DNA of 64,000 nucleotides from Raffaelea ambrosiae (taxonomy: Eukaryota; Ascomycota; Sordariomycetes; Ophiostomatales; Ophiostomataceae). The stretch is taken from positions 1,472,239 to 1,536,238 of the forward strand of contig PCDI01000008.1 in the NCBI GenBank assembly GCA_002778195.1. The letters run 5' to 3'. The position numbers and the translations under genes are program-made. Positions 34,067 to 46,430 of this stretch are shown here, piece by piece (the first letter of the stretch is position 1; every line of letters starts with the position of its first letter). The notes below the pieces were generated by a model. The model was not told the DNA's origin and ran no database searches. It worked only from the letters and a program-made list of their open reading frames with translations.

Positions 34067-35926
34067 TTAGGCAGCAGCGCCGCCATCGTTGTAGGCATCA
34101 GTCGGGCGGTTACTGTCGACCAGCTTGCCGCCCGCCTGGGTAGCAGCGAAGGTGGTGGTCGGCTTCCACTTGGCCGATGTACGGGGAGTCGTTTCGGACA
34201 TCATCTTGTCAACCTGCTCCAGAGACAGACCCTTGGTCTCGGGCACCAGGAAGTAGGCGTACAGCAGAGCGCACGAGCAAAGGGCTCCCCAAATAAAGAA
34301 GACCTTGGACTTGAGATTACCCTTGGTGGTGCCGACCATGTACGGAGTGATAACAGCAATGATGGTGTTCCACAGCCAGTTGGAGGCAGTCGACAGGGCG
34401 ACACCGCGCGAGCGGATGGGCAGAGGGAAGATCTCGCCAATGACAACCCAGGCAGCGGGGCCCCAAGTCGAGGCGAACCAGAAGACATAGATGCAGATGA
34501 AAGCAATCTGGGCATTGACAGCCGGGATGTTGTTGGCAACAGTTTTGGTCGAGTCTGCGGGATCGGTATGTGTGTGATCGAAACCGGCGCAGACACCAAT
34601 GATGGCTACGAGGAATTCGCAGATCAGCATGCCAGCAGCACCAACCAGCAGAATAGAGCGGCGGCCAAAGTGCTCGACGGTCCAGAAGGACAGAGGCGTG
34701 GAGCATACGTTGATCAGGGTGAAGATAAGCGAGATCAAGAAAGTGTTGCTAATGGCGCCGGTCGACTGGAGGAAAGGGGTGGAGTAGTAGAAGACGAAGT
34801 TGATACCAGTCCACTGTTGCATCATCTGCAGAGAGGTACCGAGAATGGTCAAGCGAAGGTTCGAGTTGCTCTTCCACAGGCCGCCAGAGAAGCAGCTGGC
34901 CCAGCTCTGGGTCCACGTGGTCGAAGGGATAATCGAACGCTCGTACTCCTCATTGGCAACGATCTCGGCCAGCTCAACCTGGATGTACTCAGAATCACGG
35001 GGCTGGCCACGGAGACGGGACAGGGAGTTGGTGGCTTCAGCCAGGTTGCCACGCTTGACAAAGTAACGAGGAGAGTCGGGGAGGAAGAGCAGGCCGCCGC
35101 CAAGAACGAGAGCCCAGGCAAATTGGATACCAATGGGAATACGGTAGGAGCCCGTGTCGGCTCGGTTCTCTGTGGCATAGACCACACAGGCAGCTAGAAG
35201 CAGACCGATGGTGATGCAGAACTGGTAGCCGGAAACGAGGGAACCACGGACCTTGCGGGGGCAAATCTCAGACATATACCTGGGGTGGGTCAGCTGACGG
35301 AACAGTAGCGTACAAAAATGGATAGACGAGTGTTGACTTACAGAATCACGATAGCGGACTCGAAACCGACACCGATGCCAGCAATCAGACGACCAGCGAC
35401 AATCACACCGAGGGTGCTGCCACCCGAGCCAGTAATCATCTGGATAATCACACCAATCATGTAGATCAGACAGCCGGAGATGATTGTATACTTGCGACCC
35501 ATGCGATCAGCGAGGTCGCCTGCAATCAGAGCGCCAAAGAAAGTACCACACGACAGGATGGAGACGATGAGAGACTGGTGAGAGTCGGAAACGGCCGTTG
35601 CCGTGGGCCCCTCGAGAGTCTGGTAGAACACCTTGGAGCCAAGGACACCATTGATATAACCCTGTCGTTTGGTTAGCAGATGCGGAAGCCATTGGTGGTG
35701 TCTGGGCCAGAACTGCCGGTGGCAGCTGCTCCAGCGTTAGCTGACTTACCGAGTCAAAACCGAAGAAGATACCACCGAACGACGCAAAAGCGCAGATCAG
35801 ATAGGCCTTCCAAGTGACGGGAGCCTCGATGCGTTCCACGTCGCTGGTGCTGTGGAGGCCATCAGTGATGGCACGGTCCTGGTGCTCGCCGGCGGCGGCA
35901 GACAGTTCCTTGTCTGCAGCAGACAT
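34067..35926 (-). CDS. MFS sugar transporter (hexose/monosaccharide type)
   Basis: This is a 569-residue, 12-helix plasma-membrane sugar:proton symporter of the MFS sugar porter family. Exons are 35750-35926, 35342-35661 and 34067-35279; the 88- and 62-nt introns have GTAAGT donors. Signatures: GGIFFGFDSGYINGV (helix 1), GDLADRMGRKYTII (loop 2-3), GRLIAGIGVGFES, YMSEICPRKVRGSLVSGYQF (PESTALOP-like), LPDSPRYFVKRGN, QQWTGINFVFYYST (helix 7, sugar site), EHFGRRSILL and VPETKGLSLEQVDKMM. The QQWTGINF segment resembles high-affinity monosaccharide carriers. The exact sugar is unknown. Start at ATG 35926 (MSAADKELSAAAGEHQ) gives a normal cytosolic N-tail. The leader to the right is purine-rich on the plus strand and may hold glucose-repression sites, which I did not try to call. 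Confidence 0.95.
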
Positions 35927-38900
35927 GGTGGATGGGGTTCCTGGGTGCCACTCAATAAGCAATCGAATGTTTTGCTGCTTGGTAATTGAATGTGCGGCTG
36001 TGTCTGGGAGTGGGCTGGAGAAGTGAAAAGAAAGGCGTGATGAAAAATAAGGAGGATAACAAACAACGGGGAAGGAATAGGGGGAATGTATAAGTAAATA
36101 AAAGGAGGGAGAAAGGTGAAGGAAGGAGCAGATCCCAACCACAAGCTGTTAATATGAGAACCAAAAGTCTGACAGGGAAGGAGCGATCGAGGAGCATAGA
36201 GGGGGTGTGTGATATTTAAACTTTTCCCCCCCTTCTGTCTGGGGTTTCACTTCTTCCACGTATATCCTACTCGTACGGTGTAGATTGACCTTTACCAGCC
36301 GTGTTGCTCTGGGCTGTGGAGCCACAGAGCCCGCATGGGGATGATGACCATGAGCACGGAGACCACGAGGTACAAAGAACCTCCTTACTCAGGGTCAGGC
36401 CGTCCTGCGACCTGTCGGTTGCCGCCGACTGGGGTCTAGGCGGGGTTGCATGCAATAAGATGCTACTCGAGTGTACCCAGGTATCCCCCATGGGCCACCC
36501 CATTCCACAGTTTGCTTCCCCCCATTGATCCCATGCGTAGTTGAAATTTTCCTGTGGGTTTCTCCATCTTTCGTGCTATTTGGAGCTATCTACAGCTATT
36601 TGGAACTATCTTGTCTTTTTTTCCTCACTAATTTTTTACTAATATCATTTATATTCTATTTTTTTTTAAGAAATAATTTTTGGCGTTCGTATATCGCTAC
36701 TCTGGGGGGTTTACTCTGTTGTCGCCGAGGAAGGCCCATGACACACGGCTGGCTACTCACACACTGCTCGCTTGCCTGCCTCTATTTCGGCGTAGAGCCG
36801 GCCAGATACTCGGGCGTGTTGGCGTGGAGGTACGGGCATTGCATGGTTGCTTTTTCCGAGTCTCTTCACATCTCGTTCACCTCATTCTGCCAACAATTGC
36901 TCCGCTCAAAACAGGGCCGACTGGAGTGGTTCGACCCAGACGTTGCAGCCGTTACAACCTATTTTGTAGTAGTTCTTGATAATCAGTCTGGCTGAAAAAT
37001 CCGAGTCTGGGCTTGGTTAGACCATCATGGCTTTCTGGTACGTAGATAGTCACAACGCAGGATTCCTCGTATGTGTCTCGTGAGAAACGAAAAAAAAAAA
37101 AGGGAGAAGGAGAGGGAGCCTGTGCTGGGCCCGTCCAGTACGGAAGGAGAAAACAATGACTACTACGAGTATGTATACTTTTTGGTCACAAGACGAGACC
37201 TCAGAGGAGGGATGAGCCAGGAAAGGAGCGGTTCAAGTTGTGGGGGGTGGGGGTCTTCAAAAAAAAAATTCGCTATTAGGAAAAGCCCGATGGTGGCCAA
37301 ATCTTGGAGAAAAGTAGAAAAGTTTATTTGGGGAGAGGGTGGAAGAAAAAAGACAAAAAAAGAAGAGACACTTACAGGTTACTGGTACAGGCAAAATAAG
37401 TGAATAAAACGACCCTAACCGCGTGGCGGGTTGTGGGGACCAGCGGTGGCTACAGCCCAAAGCAGCGTAGTCTCGCCCACTGGGATCGGGATTGGAGATT
37501 GGAAGGCGATGCCGCGGCTGCAAACGGTGTAGACGCCCGCAAGTGGCCACTGGAATGAGTAGTGGCTGACCAAGTCCTGGGCTAATAGTAACTGCCACCG
37601 CAAGATGACGATATCTGGACCGCTGCTGGCAGCTCCTGATGGATGCATAGCGTTCCTAGCCGGATGTTTCAGCCGACATTGGTGCTTTCAGCTCATAAAT
37701 CCGTCTGCAAGGATTCCGTTTGCTCCCACATAGTTAGTTGGTACTACGCTTGAAGGATTCAGCAACTTAAAGGATTTATCAGTGTCTCGCCAGCCATTGG
37801 CTTGCCCCAACCAGCACAGGGCAGGAGACTTCCGGGTCGGCGCTGTCCTTCTCGCTTCCTTCTCGCGTGGGCCTCAGCCAGACCCATCATGTGTACTCGT
37901 ACAGACCACCGGTGACGAGTTTTAAAGCTGGGATACTCTTTAAATACTCGGCCGGTCTTATCTGGATGGCCTGCTGGCTTGGCCTGTCCTTTCCAGTCGA
38001 ATGCCCCGAAAAGATACGTGACCATGGGTACTCTCTCCGCTGCGGAGAAGAGCCACAGAATGTGGCCACCACTGGGGAGGCAATTCTGGGGAACCGCCGC
38101 CACGAACATTGGGGTGAACGTGTCGGGAAGCAAAAGACCTGAATGCGATGGCTGATTGGGCCTGTCCCGTCTTGTTGCCATCGTTCCCAGCGCTCCCCCC
38201 TTATTAGCGTGGTTGGCTACGAGTATGACGGCAAGCAAAAGAGACAAATGGCCGGTGGACTCGGCGATTGGTCCCAATGGGCGATTTCTCGGTCGTATTC
38301 TGCACGCTAGCTAGCAGAGGGCAGTGGATGCCGCTGGCAAAGCAGGGCCGTTCGGGGTCATCTGTGGACTTGGATGGACGCACGCGGGCACCTCCCTTCG
38401 CTCTCGTTCTGCTGCTGTCGAGAATGGCTTCGGCTCCATTGCCACAGTACGAGTTTTGCAATGTCTGCACTGAGACTCCTGGCTCTTTATCCAGGTGCAA
38501 GCTTTCCGTGGCAGTACTCGCTGTACCCATCCCATTTCTACTCGCCATTCCCTTGTTTTTCTCACGTATTAGTTGGAGCCCGCAGCGGGGCAGTCTCCGG
38601 TCTCTTTTCCGCATCGTCGCAATCTGCTATTCTCTTGTCCGTCGGCAGACGCCATTTTGACCTGTCGATCATGATGTGGCATTGCATTGGCTTACAGCGG
38701 TACTTACGAGAACGTATTGCCTGTTGGCCGCCGACATACGATCACACTTGGGTCACATAACTACGAGTATGGTGTACGAGTATACTCGTACAGCAAGCCT
38801 TGACTTGGGGGCCACCGATCCTGTCGATACTCTGCTACTCCTTGCCTTTCTCATTATGTACGAGCAGAAGCCCACGATATATTTGCACCCCGATCGATAC

Positions 38901-40132
38901 GCAACACATCAGACACTTTCACTGTTCTTGCAAACGATGCGCCTAAACCGAAACAGCAGTTGGTGGCTCAGGTGATCTCAGTGCTTGGCCGACGTTGCGC
39001 CGGCAGGGGGGTCAGACCCGGCTTGGCGCTTCTCTTCTTGCAGAAAGAAACGCATGGATGCACCGTAAACCATAGGGCACTACGAGTATCGTATGTGTCA
39101 TATACGCGATGTATTCGACTTCTTCGATTTTTGCGCTGTCATTCGACTGAATCGACATAACCCATTGGTGAGATAGTATCTTGCGATGCCTAGCATGTGG
39201 TGGTCGCCTCTGCCAATGCATCGTCATATTCACCTTTACACCGCTGCCTGGTCATGTGTGCCCTCTCCAAATTCACAAGAATTTTATCGCTGGAGACGCG
39301 ACGCCCCTGCCCAATTTTACCATGTACCGTATCTTGCCAGTACAGTCTAGTACAAGCAAGTCCTTTAGATCAGACTGTAGCGAACAGCCAAAAAATTGAA
39401 GAAAAAAAATTGCATAATGGCATCCAACAAGGAAAAAAAAACAGCAGTCCAATTTGTGTTAGATCCTAAAGCGGCACTAAAGTAATCGGCCCGGAAGCTG
39501 CAGACAGACCCCGGAATCGACCCTTCCAGGTGCGGAGTGGGGATGCGACTCTAGGCCAATCAGTGCTCATATTTTAGTTTTTCTCTGGGGCGATTTCCTT
39601 CCTGTCTGTCTGAGCTCTTTGTTAGCCACCCACCCCCTCCCTGTCCTTGGGGCTATTAGAAATACACAGTAGTCTCCCCCCTGGCGATGACGAAGACCGA
39701 AGGCCTGCTATGCATTACCAGTATCGAAGCTGTTCCTGACGATGTTCTTGTGTTCTTTGTGTGATCTTACTGTAGTAAGCCACTGGTATGTAAGATCCTC
39801 GTAAACATATTTTTATACATCGAGCTAGCCTAATCGAGGATGACCCTCCGTTGTCCAGGTCACTTGCAGCGCAAAGTACAAGCTGCGCTAGCCACATTGA
39901 GGCCACCTGGGCGAGTTTTTACACCAACCGCTAGTTGCCATACTGTTTCATTCCAATTGCTTGTTGGCTGTGTCGCCAATGTTTGCACCTGTATCTGACT
40001 AGTCTAGAGCATGTTTTGCCCGTACAGTGCTGCTCACGTGGAATCCGATCCAATGGAGTGGTCCCGCCACCCAATGCACCAAAAGTCTGCCAATCCGACT
40101 CCCTGTTACATACTCGTACTTACATCTACGGA

Positions 40133-40150
40133 GTAAGATACGTATCTTAC
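40133..40150. repeat. Perfect 18-bp palindrome GTAAGATACGTATCTTAC
   Basis: The sequence equals its own reverse complement. Flanks carry TACTCGTACTTACATC on the left and TACTTACGAG with a nested ACATAGTACATAGTATGT on the right, so the whole 40105-40200 segment is rich in self-complementary words. Confidence 0.9.
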
Positions 40151-40505
40151 AGCGTAGTTGACTACTTACGAGTTTACTACATAGTACATAGTATGTACCT
40201 CGGCTGCCGATTTCTATTTCCGGAAGAGGGAACCATGTCGCCTTTCCTTCCAATACGCGGACATTCGCCGACGTCGATGCACAGATGTGTCCACAGCTAG
40301 CCAGCCATCCGCCGAGGCTGTGATGCTTAAAGGTTTTTTTCCCTAAAGCATCGTGACCTCTCTGGGGTTTCTCGACTGGCAATGCCGTGTGACTGAGATA
40401 TCCTTCGTTCACTTTCGTTCAGCTTCGCATTCGGTCTTTCTCTGCCTGCCTCGCCTTCGTCTCATTGTCCCTGTTCTCTGTGTTTTACTCCTCTTGTCCA
40501 CAATA

Positions 40506-40527
40506 CCCCCCCCCCCCCCCCCCCCCC
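40506..40527 (+). repeat. Poly(C) tract, 22 nt
   Basis: An uninterrupted C run in non-coding DNA. Confidence 0.95.
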
Positions 40528-42308
40528 GGGCCGATACGTGTACGTGCCCACTCACACGGCGAAATTGGCACTGCTTTGCTTGCAGAGGCTAGGAAAAGAA
40601 CGGGATTATCGTGTTTTGCCCCTGGGCGCTTCTTCGAAAAAAAAAAGAAAATACACTGTCCCATACTAACGCCGGCACCATGTCGGCAGCCGACCTAATA
40701 AATGCGGCATCTCATCGTACATACATAGTAGTAAGTACACTTGCTTGGGTGCCCACCCATTGCCTATCTGCGCTGTGAGATACCACGCAAAATGCTATCC
40801 TGACCGCATATCCGGCGTATGGCTGCCCCCAATTGGCCCTCTCCGACGGCTGTCCTACGGTCGATTTCAAGACTTCTCTGCCGTCCAGGGTGGCCTCTGT
40901 GCTGGGGAAGTGCTGGGGTATGGCCCGTATAGGTATCTTACTATGTACATACACGCCGGAAACCAACAGGGGCTGCACCGAGAAACCGCCGTGATAGTCC
41001 ACTTGATTGTACAGCCCAATACGGGCATTGCAGATGCCCTGCTGCTACCCCGAAACCTTAGCATGTGGCCGGCCAGTGGAGACTTCAAGCCGCACCTTGC
41101 CATTGGCCCCAACCAAAAAGAAGTGTGGAAATGTAGAGACTGGAGAGACATTGCCTGGGTAATGTATCTTGCAATGCCTTGCTTGGTTGTAGGGCGTAGC
41201 TCTGAGCCTCTGGCAACGTTTGTCTTGTCCCATCTTGCCGGTAATGAGATATGCGAGCGATTGAACTGCATGCAATGGCCTATGGCTGTCAACCTCTGGC
41301 TCTGGCTGATGGGAGCTTTCATTGCCCTCGAGCTCTTCATTTGCCGTTACACATGTCCCTGCGAGAACGTCCTACGGGCCATTTTTGGTTTAGAGAGGCT
41401 CAATAACGAGGCAACCCAACTGATGTTTTGAATTCGCCATCCACGCGCCACTCGGTGCCATTTTCGGTCTCCCTGCTGGTAACTTGCGTGTTCACACACA
41501 AGCTGTCATGCATTTATGCCCCTATTTTACCAGCTGGCTGGGACCAACTTGAGTTGTTTGCGGAGGCTCTTTTTGGCCGATGCCATAAAGAGTTGCAACC
41601 GCATACGAGGACCAGCAACCCCTATCAGGTACTATGTTCTTTTTTCCTTTTTTTCCCCATCGGGTTAATCATGTTATCGGTCCTTCACGTCGGTGTATGG
41701 TAATATGGCAACATAGTCCACGGTCATGGGTGGAGTAAATGGGTATCTCCGTCCCAATTTGGGAATTGGTATTCGTAGACTCTGCAGCTAATCAATACCT
41801 GGTCAGGCTTTTTAAGCACGTAAGATGATTGGTATTTCCAATGTGGAGAAGCCAACTGGCGTACTATGTAAACGTGAATAGGAGGTGAGGTCTGAAAATG
41901 AGAGACTTGTGAAGACCCTCCAAAAGATGTGCTCGTTGTGGACCATGAGCCTCGGTAAGGTCATCATTTCTTCGGGGAAGATTTTACTCCGGACAACAGA
42001 GAAGGACACTAGAGTTTACAGCATGAAGACAGCGCAACAAAGTTCAAGCAGCAAGTCTCTAAGAGTCTATCAGACAATGACAAGTTCCGAACCGGCATTC
42101 ACAAAACTCGCAGAGTGTCCCAGAATGCCCCCAGCGTCCAGAGGGGCCCATAACACCACTGCTCAATCTACGAATGAAACTGGGCAACACCAGCGTACCT
42201 GGATAGTAGCACATATCGTCTGAACTGCAATAAGCACTGTGAGCTATGCGACTTTGGACCTGTGTGGCGGCAATTATTCTTAAATTTTCAATGAACCAAT
42301 TGTACATA

Positions 42309-44902
42309 TTATAGTGCCCGTCTCTCAGGATCTTGCAGTCTTGCCAATTCCAGCATCAATCGATACACATAGATGGTCTGGTCAACGTCCCGGAAAGCTC
42401 TGGAGAACCAGACACGGCCCTGTTCAGCGATTGCTTTCGCTGTCAGCTGCCCTGCTTCGGTGGATGTCAGGTATGAGACCAACTCAGGCACCTCTTCCAG
42501 CCCCATGCTGATGGGTATGTAGTGAACCCATGGCATCAGTCGCTCGTCATGCCATTCTCTGAATAAAGTCTGCTTCAACGGAAGTGACCTCGAGGCCAGC
42601 AACTTATAATATCGGCCGCTGATACCATTCCCGTCGAGATCAAACACAAGCCGTGACCGTAGTGCCCGGTCCTTGTCTGCCCAAGATTTGATGTTGAAGT
42701 AGGCTCGCTGGTCTCGACAATACTTTCTTTGGCACTGGACAACCCTTGCAAAATACACATCGAATAGCCTTGTGTTGAAAAATGAAGACATAACTCGGTC
42801 AATGGCGCCGCCCTTGTTTCGAAAATAGGGGTGCTTCCGCGACTCCAGGTTTTGTGCAAGTTCCACAAATCGTTGTCGATGGTAATTCCGCCACTGGTCG
42901 TCTTTAGCATAGCCACCAGTGGTCGAGCCAGCCCAATACACGACATTCTGCTTGCTCTCCCAATCGATGTCGGTCGCCTCATCGTATCTGAATACAGACT
43001 CCATATACGCAGGACTCGGAAACAGGATATCGCCCATTGTGGACATTGCACCAGTGGACAGTATTGGCACAAGACCTTCAAGTAGGCGAAACGACGTAGG
43101 ACTATGCGCCAACCCATGCATGTTGCCGTAGTCGGGATGCTGACACAGGTCTGTTGCTTCAAGGCGGTCCATGACAAACGGGATACCATAGGTCTCTATT
43201 TGATGGACAGCATCGGGAGTCGTGTCTGTTCGTTGAGGAGCACAAAATTTCGTAAGTGTTTCCCATGTGGGTTGCCGTGACAGCTCAGACGAATGAATAT
43301 TGGTGCTGCTTTTATCGTCCAGTGGTGCAGGTGGAATCAGAACCATCGGTTCATCAAGGTGATTCACGAGAAATTTGACATCGGGAAGGATTCCACGTAG
43401 GCTTCCCAGCAACTGGTTAAACAAGTGCTCGATGTTTCTGTCAAAGGAACGGTAAGGATTTGAACAGACTGTCTTGGCTGTATCTCCATGGAAAGTGCAA
43501 AACCATATGTCGCCATTCCCTTCCTTTTCAATGTCGGCCATCACTTTAAGAACCTCCTCACCGCTCAGCCTCAAAAATGGTGAGATTTCGTTGACAATGG
43601 TATCGAATTCGTCGATGAATGGGGATTCGTTAGAGACAGCAAAGTCATACCACGCCTCAAAGCCTTGCGGTGGTTCCATGCCATACCGGCGGCGGTACTC
43701 GTCCCGGGCAGTTCCGTATGACCTAGATTGCGCCTGTAGCAGATGTTCAAAACTCTTGGTGGCATTCTGTACGATCAGCTCCACTGGATGTTGTTGAGCC
43801 GAGTCAGAGTGTGGGAATTGGGTGTCGTGTGCCAATACAATGGCTAAGACATTGGCGAGGTACGGTCCCAGAGACAGCAAGACAAATGTCCACAGAGCCG
43901 CTCGTGTTTTTGCTTTTTGAGGAAGCAGATGGATTATTTGTCGAATTAACAGGAAAGAGGCGATAACTTGTGACAAACACCGCGCTTCCGAGAATTGCTT
44001 GAATGGATCGATCGTAGACACAACGGAAAATGTCAGAATGGAGGTCGGTAAAGTCCACGAGGTATATCGAGTCTAGTAAACAGATGACTGGTTAGTATTG
44101 TGAAGGGCAATAGAAGTTAGTAGGAGGTAGACGAACGGCTTGTGCGAGGAAACACCATGATGAAGTTTTAGCTAGGCCCAAGAAGAAGATGGATGAGATG
44201 TTGAGTCCAGAGAGGCCAAATAAAGCAGCTTGTACGGCCAGTACGGCAAGCAAACAGGGCACGAGTCGGATGCAAAGAGGAATAGCGAACTGTTCGGGGG
44301 CTTGAAGAATGCGTGGCCCATCAACAGTGGCTTCGCTTAGAGAGAAGCAGGCGACCAAAAAAGCCACCACAGGGATACAGGAAAGTATGACGTCCACTGG
44401 ACTCCCACGGGGCATGGCAAATATGGCCAGTACTGCGGTCAACATGCCACCACATACTGTCTTATCAAGGCATGTTAAGGACGATAATTTATTCAGTTTT
44501 GTAGTCGAAAGCTCCAAAGCATGTTTCCTCTCCGCTATAAGGAGACAAGGGGTCAAGAGCGGCTAGATGATGTCAGTCGCACCCCCAAGGTTTGCCCGGG
44601 TAGCATTGGAAGCGACTACTCACAAGTAGCTGGACCACGCCTATTTCTGCTCTGTAACAAACAACAACTGAAAAGCATAGAGAGGCTACCCAAAAAGATG
44701 CTGATTCCTTTGGCCGTCGTGAATCAACAGTCGGGGTTGTTGGGGACCATCGCAGTCGGTTTCCAACGATGAAAACAATTGATAGCGTCGTCCAGCACAC
44801 CACCTCTGAAATAGCCTCGTGCTGTCTGGAAGCCAAGTTGTGAGCAAGCACCGTACTTATCAAGGCTGCACCGCATGACCGCGTCACGGGATCCAGCATC
44901 AT
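42309..44902 (-). CDS. Glycosyltransferase family 90 (CAP10-like) membrane protein
   Basis: This predicted 822-residue Golgi/ER membrane glycosyltransferase has exons 44624-44902, 44137-44562 and 42309-44072; all three junctions are phase 0. The introns are 61 nt (GTGAGT...CATCTAG) and 64 nt (GTTCGT...TTACTAG, with an ACTAAC branch site). Several N-terminal hydrophobic helices (VLAIFAMPRG, IPVVAFLVACFSL, LVPCLLAVLAVQAALFGL, TFVLLSLGPYLANVLAIVL) precede a luminal catalytic part. The GT90 core is seen in VVYWAGSTTGGY, the LVFDLDGNGISGRYYKLLAS segment and the KQTLFREWHDERLMPWVHYI segment. Related fungal proteins (Cryptococcus CAP10/CAS family) add xylose or similar sugars to glycans. The donor and acceptor are unknown here. 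The start chosen is the first of two adjacent ATGs. Exon 2's donor is weak, so that boundary is the least certain. Confidence 0.88.
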
Positions 44903-46430
44903 TGCCCCAAAGACACGTATGTGCGCATTGTCAGAGAATAAGAAAGATAAGAGTTGAGATATGTGCTGCAGATGGGGATAGAGTTAGGGGTGACTATTCT
45001 TGTATCCTTTGTCATGAGGCTGTGCTGCTTTTGTTGTGGAGCCTTTCAGGGGCGGCATAAACTGATTGGCTGGACGAAAAGGGCATGAATTGAACCGAGA
45101 AACAGAACAATCAGACCAATAATTTCCGGCCAGCGACGCCAGCGCTGGCCCGCTCGCAAGGGTTGACAAATTCCAACGTAATTTCAGCCGTTTGTAGAGA
45201 TCGATCGACACGATCGACAAGTGCATCGCAACTGTAACTTACGGTGTACGTACTCGTAGTGTCTCTGGCAAGCATATCGATGGCTTCGTCGCTCAGGGCA
45301 TTCACGAGAGTACGTATCTTAGATAGTTTCTTACTAAGTTGCCCCCAATGTCTCGTTCGTGTCTGTACAAGTGTGCCGGAAAGCTTGGCTTCGTGTGGGA
45401 TGTGTTCGCCCTTGCAATATTACAAGCATTGGTCAACTGAATGTTATTGAATTTAACAGACGAATAATAAGGTTGTTGACCGGCGGCGTGTCAGCACATC
45501 GGATGGTGTTTTGGAAAGACGAGGCTCCAATGCCGAGACGCGTGCCAGCCGGACACCAGAGATCTTGCGAAGCGTGCTGAGCCGCCAAAGGGCGAGAAAA
45601 GCTGTGGGGGTGGAATGCCCCCCCCCCCCCCCCCCCCCCCCACCCACAGCGTTTTTAAGGGGGTAAGGTAGCATACATGGAACACTGAGATAACTGGCAT
45701 ACTATGTAGATCTCCCACTGCGTAGTACACAACTGGTACGTACGCGTACTCGTAGTAGTCCATTGCTCATACTCGCCACACTCTCGATAACAGAGAGGCG
45801 CCGAACCACATCGACCTTCGGCAGAAGCACAAATATCAACTCGACAAACGAAGATGCCTCAAAAGCAACTTTCAGGCCTCCTATGGATTGACAGCCCGTT
45901 CGCCGGAAGGCCAGTTGAAGGCCACGGATCAGTCACGTGAGGCAATTGTAAAGTGCCTGCCTGCAAGTGCCGCAAGAGCCGCATGTGTCAATGGGCTGCG
46001 CCACATTTTCTGGCGTGGCTGGGTGGGCATCTCGTTCGCGGCCCGGAATTTTATTATCTGATGTGCCTTCCCCAACCTCAACCCAAACGCCGCAATCGCA
46101 CGAACCACATGCCCGGACACAGGGCCACATTAACACAACGTCGACAGTGCCACAACAGTTGCCGGCCTCAGCTATCTCAGATGAAATAAAACCGGACCAG
46201 GGGGACAAGTGTTCTCGGAGATACCGCTTGTTCCTCGGGATATTCCTGGATCCACTCGTCTGAGAGGCCAGTGATGCCCAGAACGACAGCCTCGCCAGTC
46301 CTCTCTACATCCAGGTTCCAAGCCTCTCCAAAGAAGGGCTCGCTTCTCTGCTATCTTGCGTGAGGCAGCGCCGGGGGGGGGGGCGCCGTTGTCTGGAGCC
46401 GTCCCTTGCTCTTAGCGTCTACCGGCCCAA
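44903..46430. other. Intergenic region between divergent GT90 and JmjC genes
   Basis: This is 1.5 kb without a supported gene. It contains a 24-C tract (45618-45641), an 11-G run (46373-46383) 48 bp before the JmjC ATG, and TACTCGTAG words at about 45250 and 45745 with TACTATGTAG near 45700. Confidence 0.5.
45618..45641 (+). repeat. Poly(C) tract, 24 nt
   Basis: An uninterrupted C run in the divergent GT90/JmjC intergenic region. Confidence 0.95.

Larger units (their letters stand above)
35927..42308. other. 6.4 kb gene-free stretch with dispersed short motifs
   Basis: This is the longest gene-free interval. No ORF shows family resemblance, including the 228-codon open frame at 40745-41431. 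The left 350 bp should be the sugar-transporter promoter. The DNA is unusual in its many short motifs: TACGAGTA or its complement (near 36269, 37160, 37893, 38219, 38764, 38778, 38784, 39082 and 40111), ACTACATAGTA-type words (40166-40190, 40716, 40936, 41865) and GTAAGATAC/GTATCTTGC words (39177, 39329, 40133, 41163). It also holds a 22-C tract. Confidence 0.5.

Noticed and set aside
34052..35197. 381-codon open frame on the plus strand
   Set aside because: It is antisense to the third exon of the sugar transporter and has no recognisable domain.
40745..41431. 228-codon plus-strand open frame in the gene-free stretch
   Set aside because: Its composition is not protein-like, it contains the local dispersed motifs and no domain is visible. 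A single gene with small exons cannot be fully excluded.
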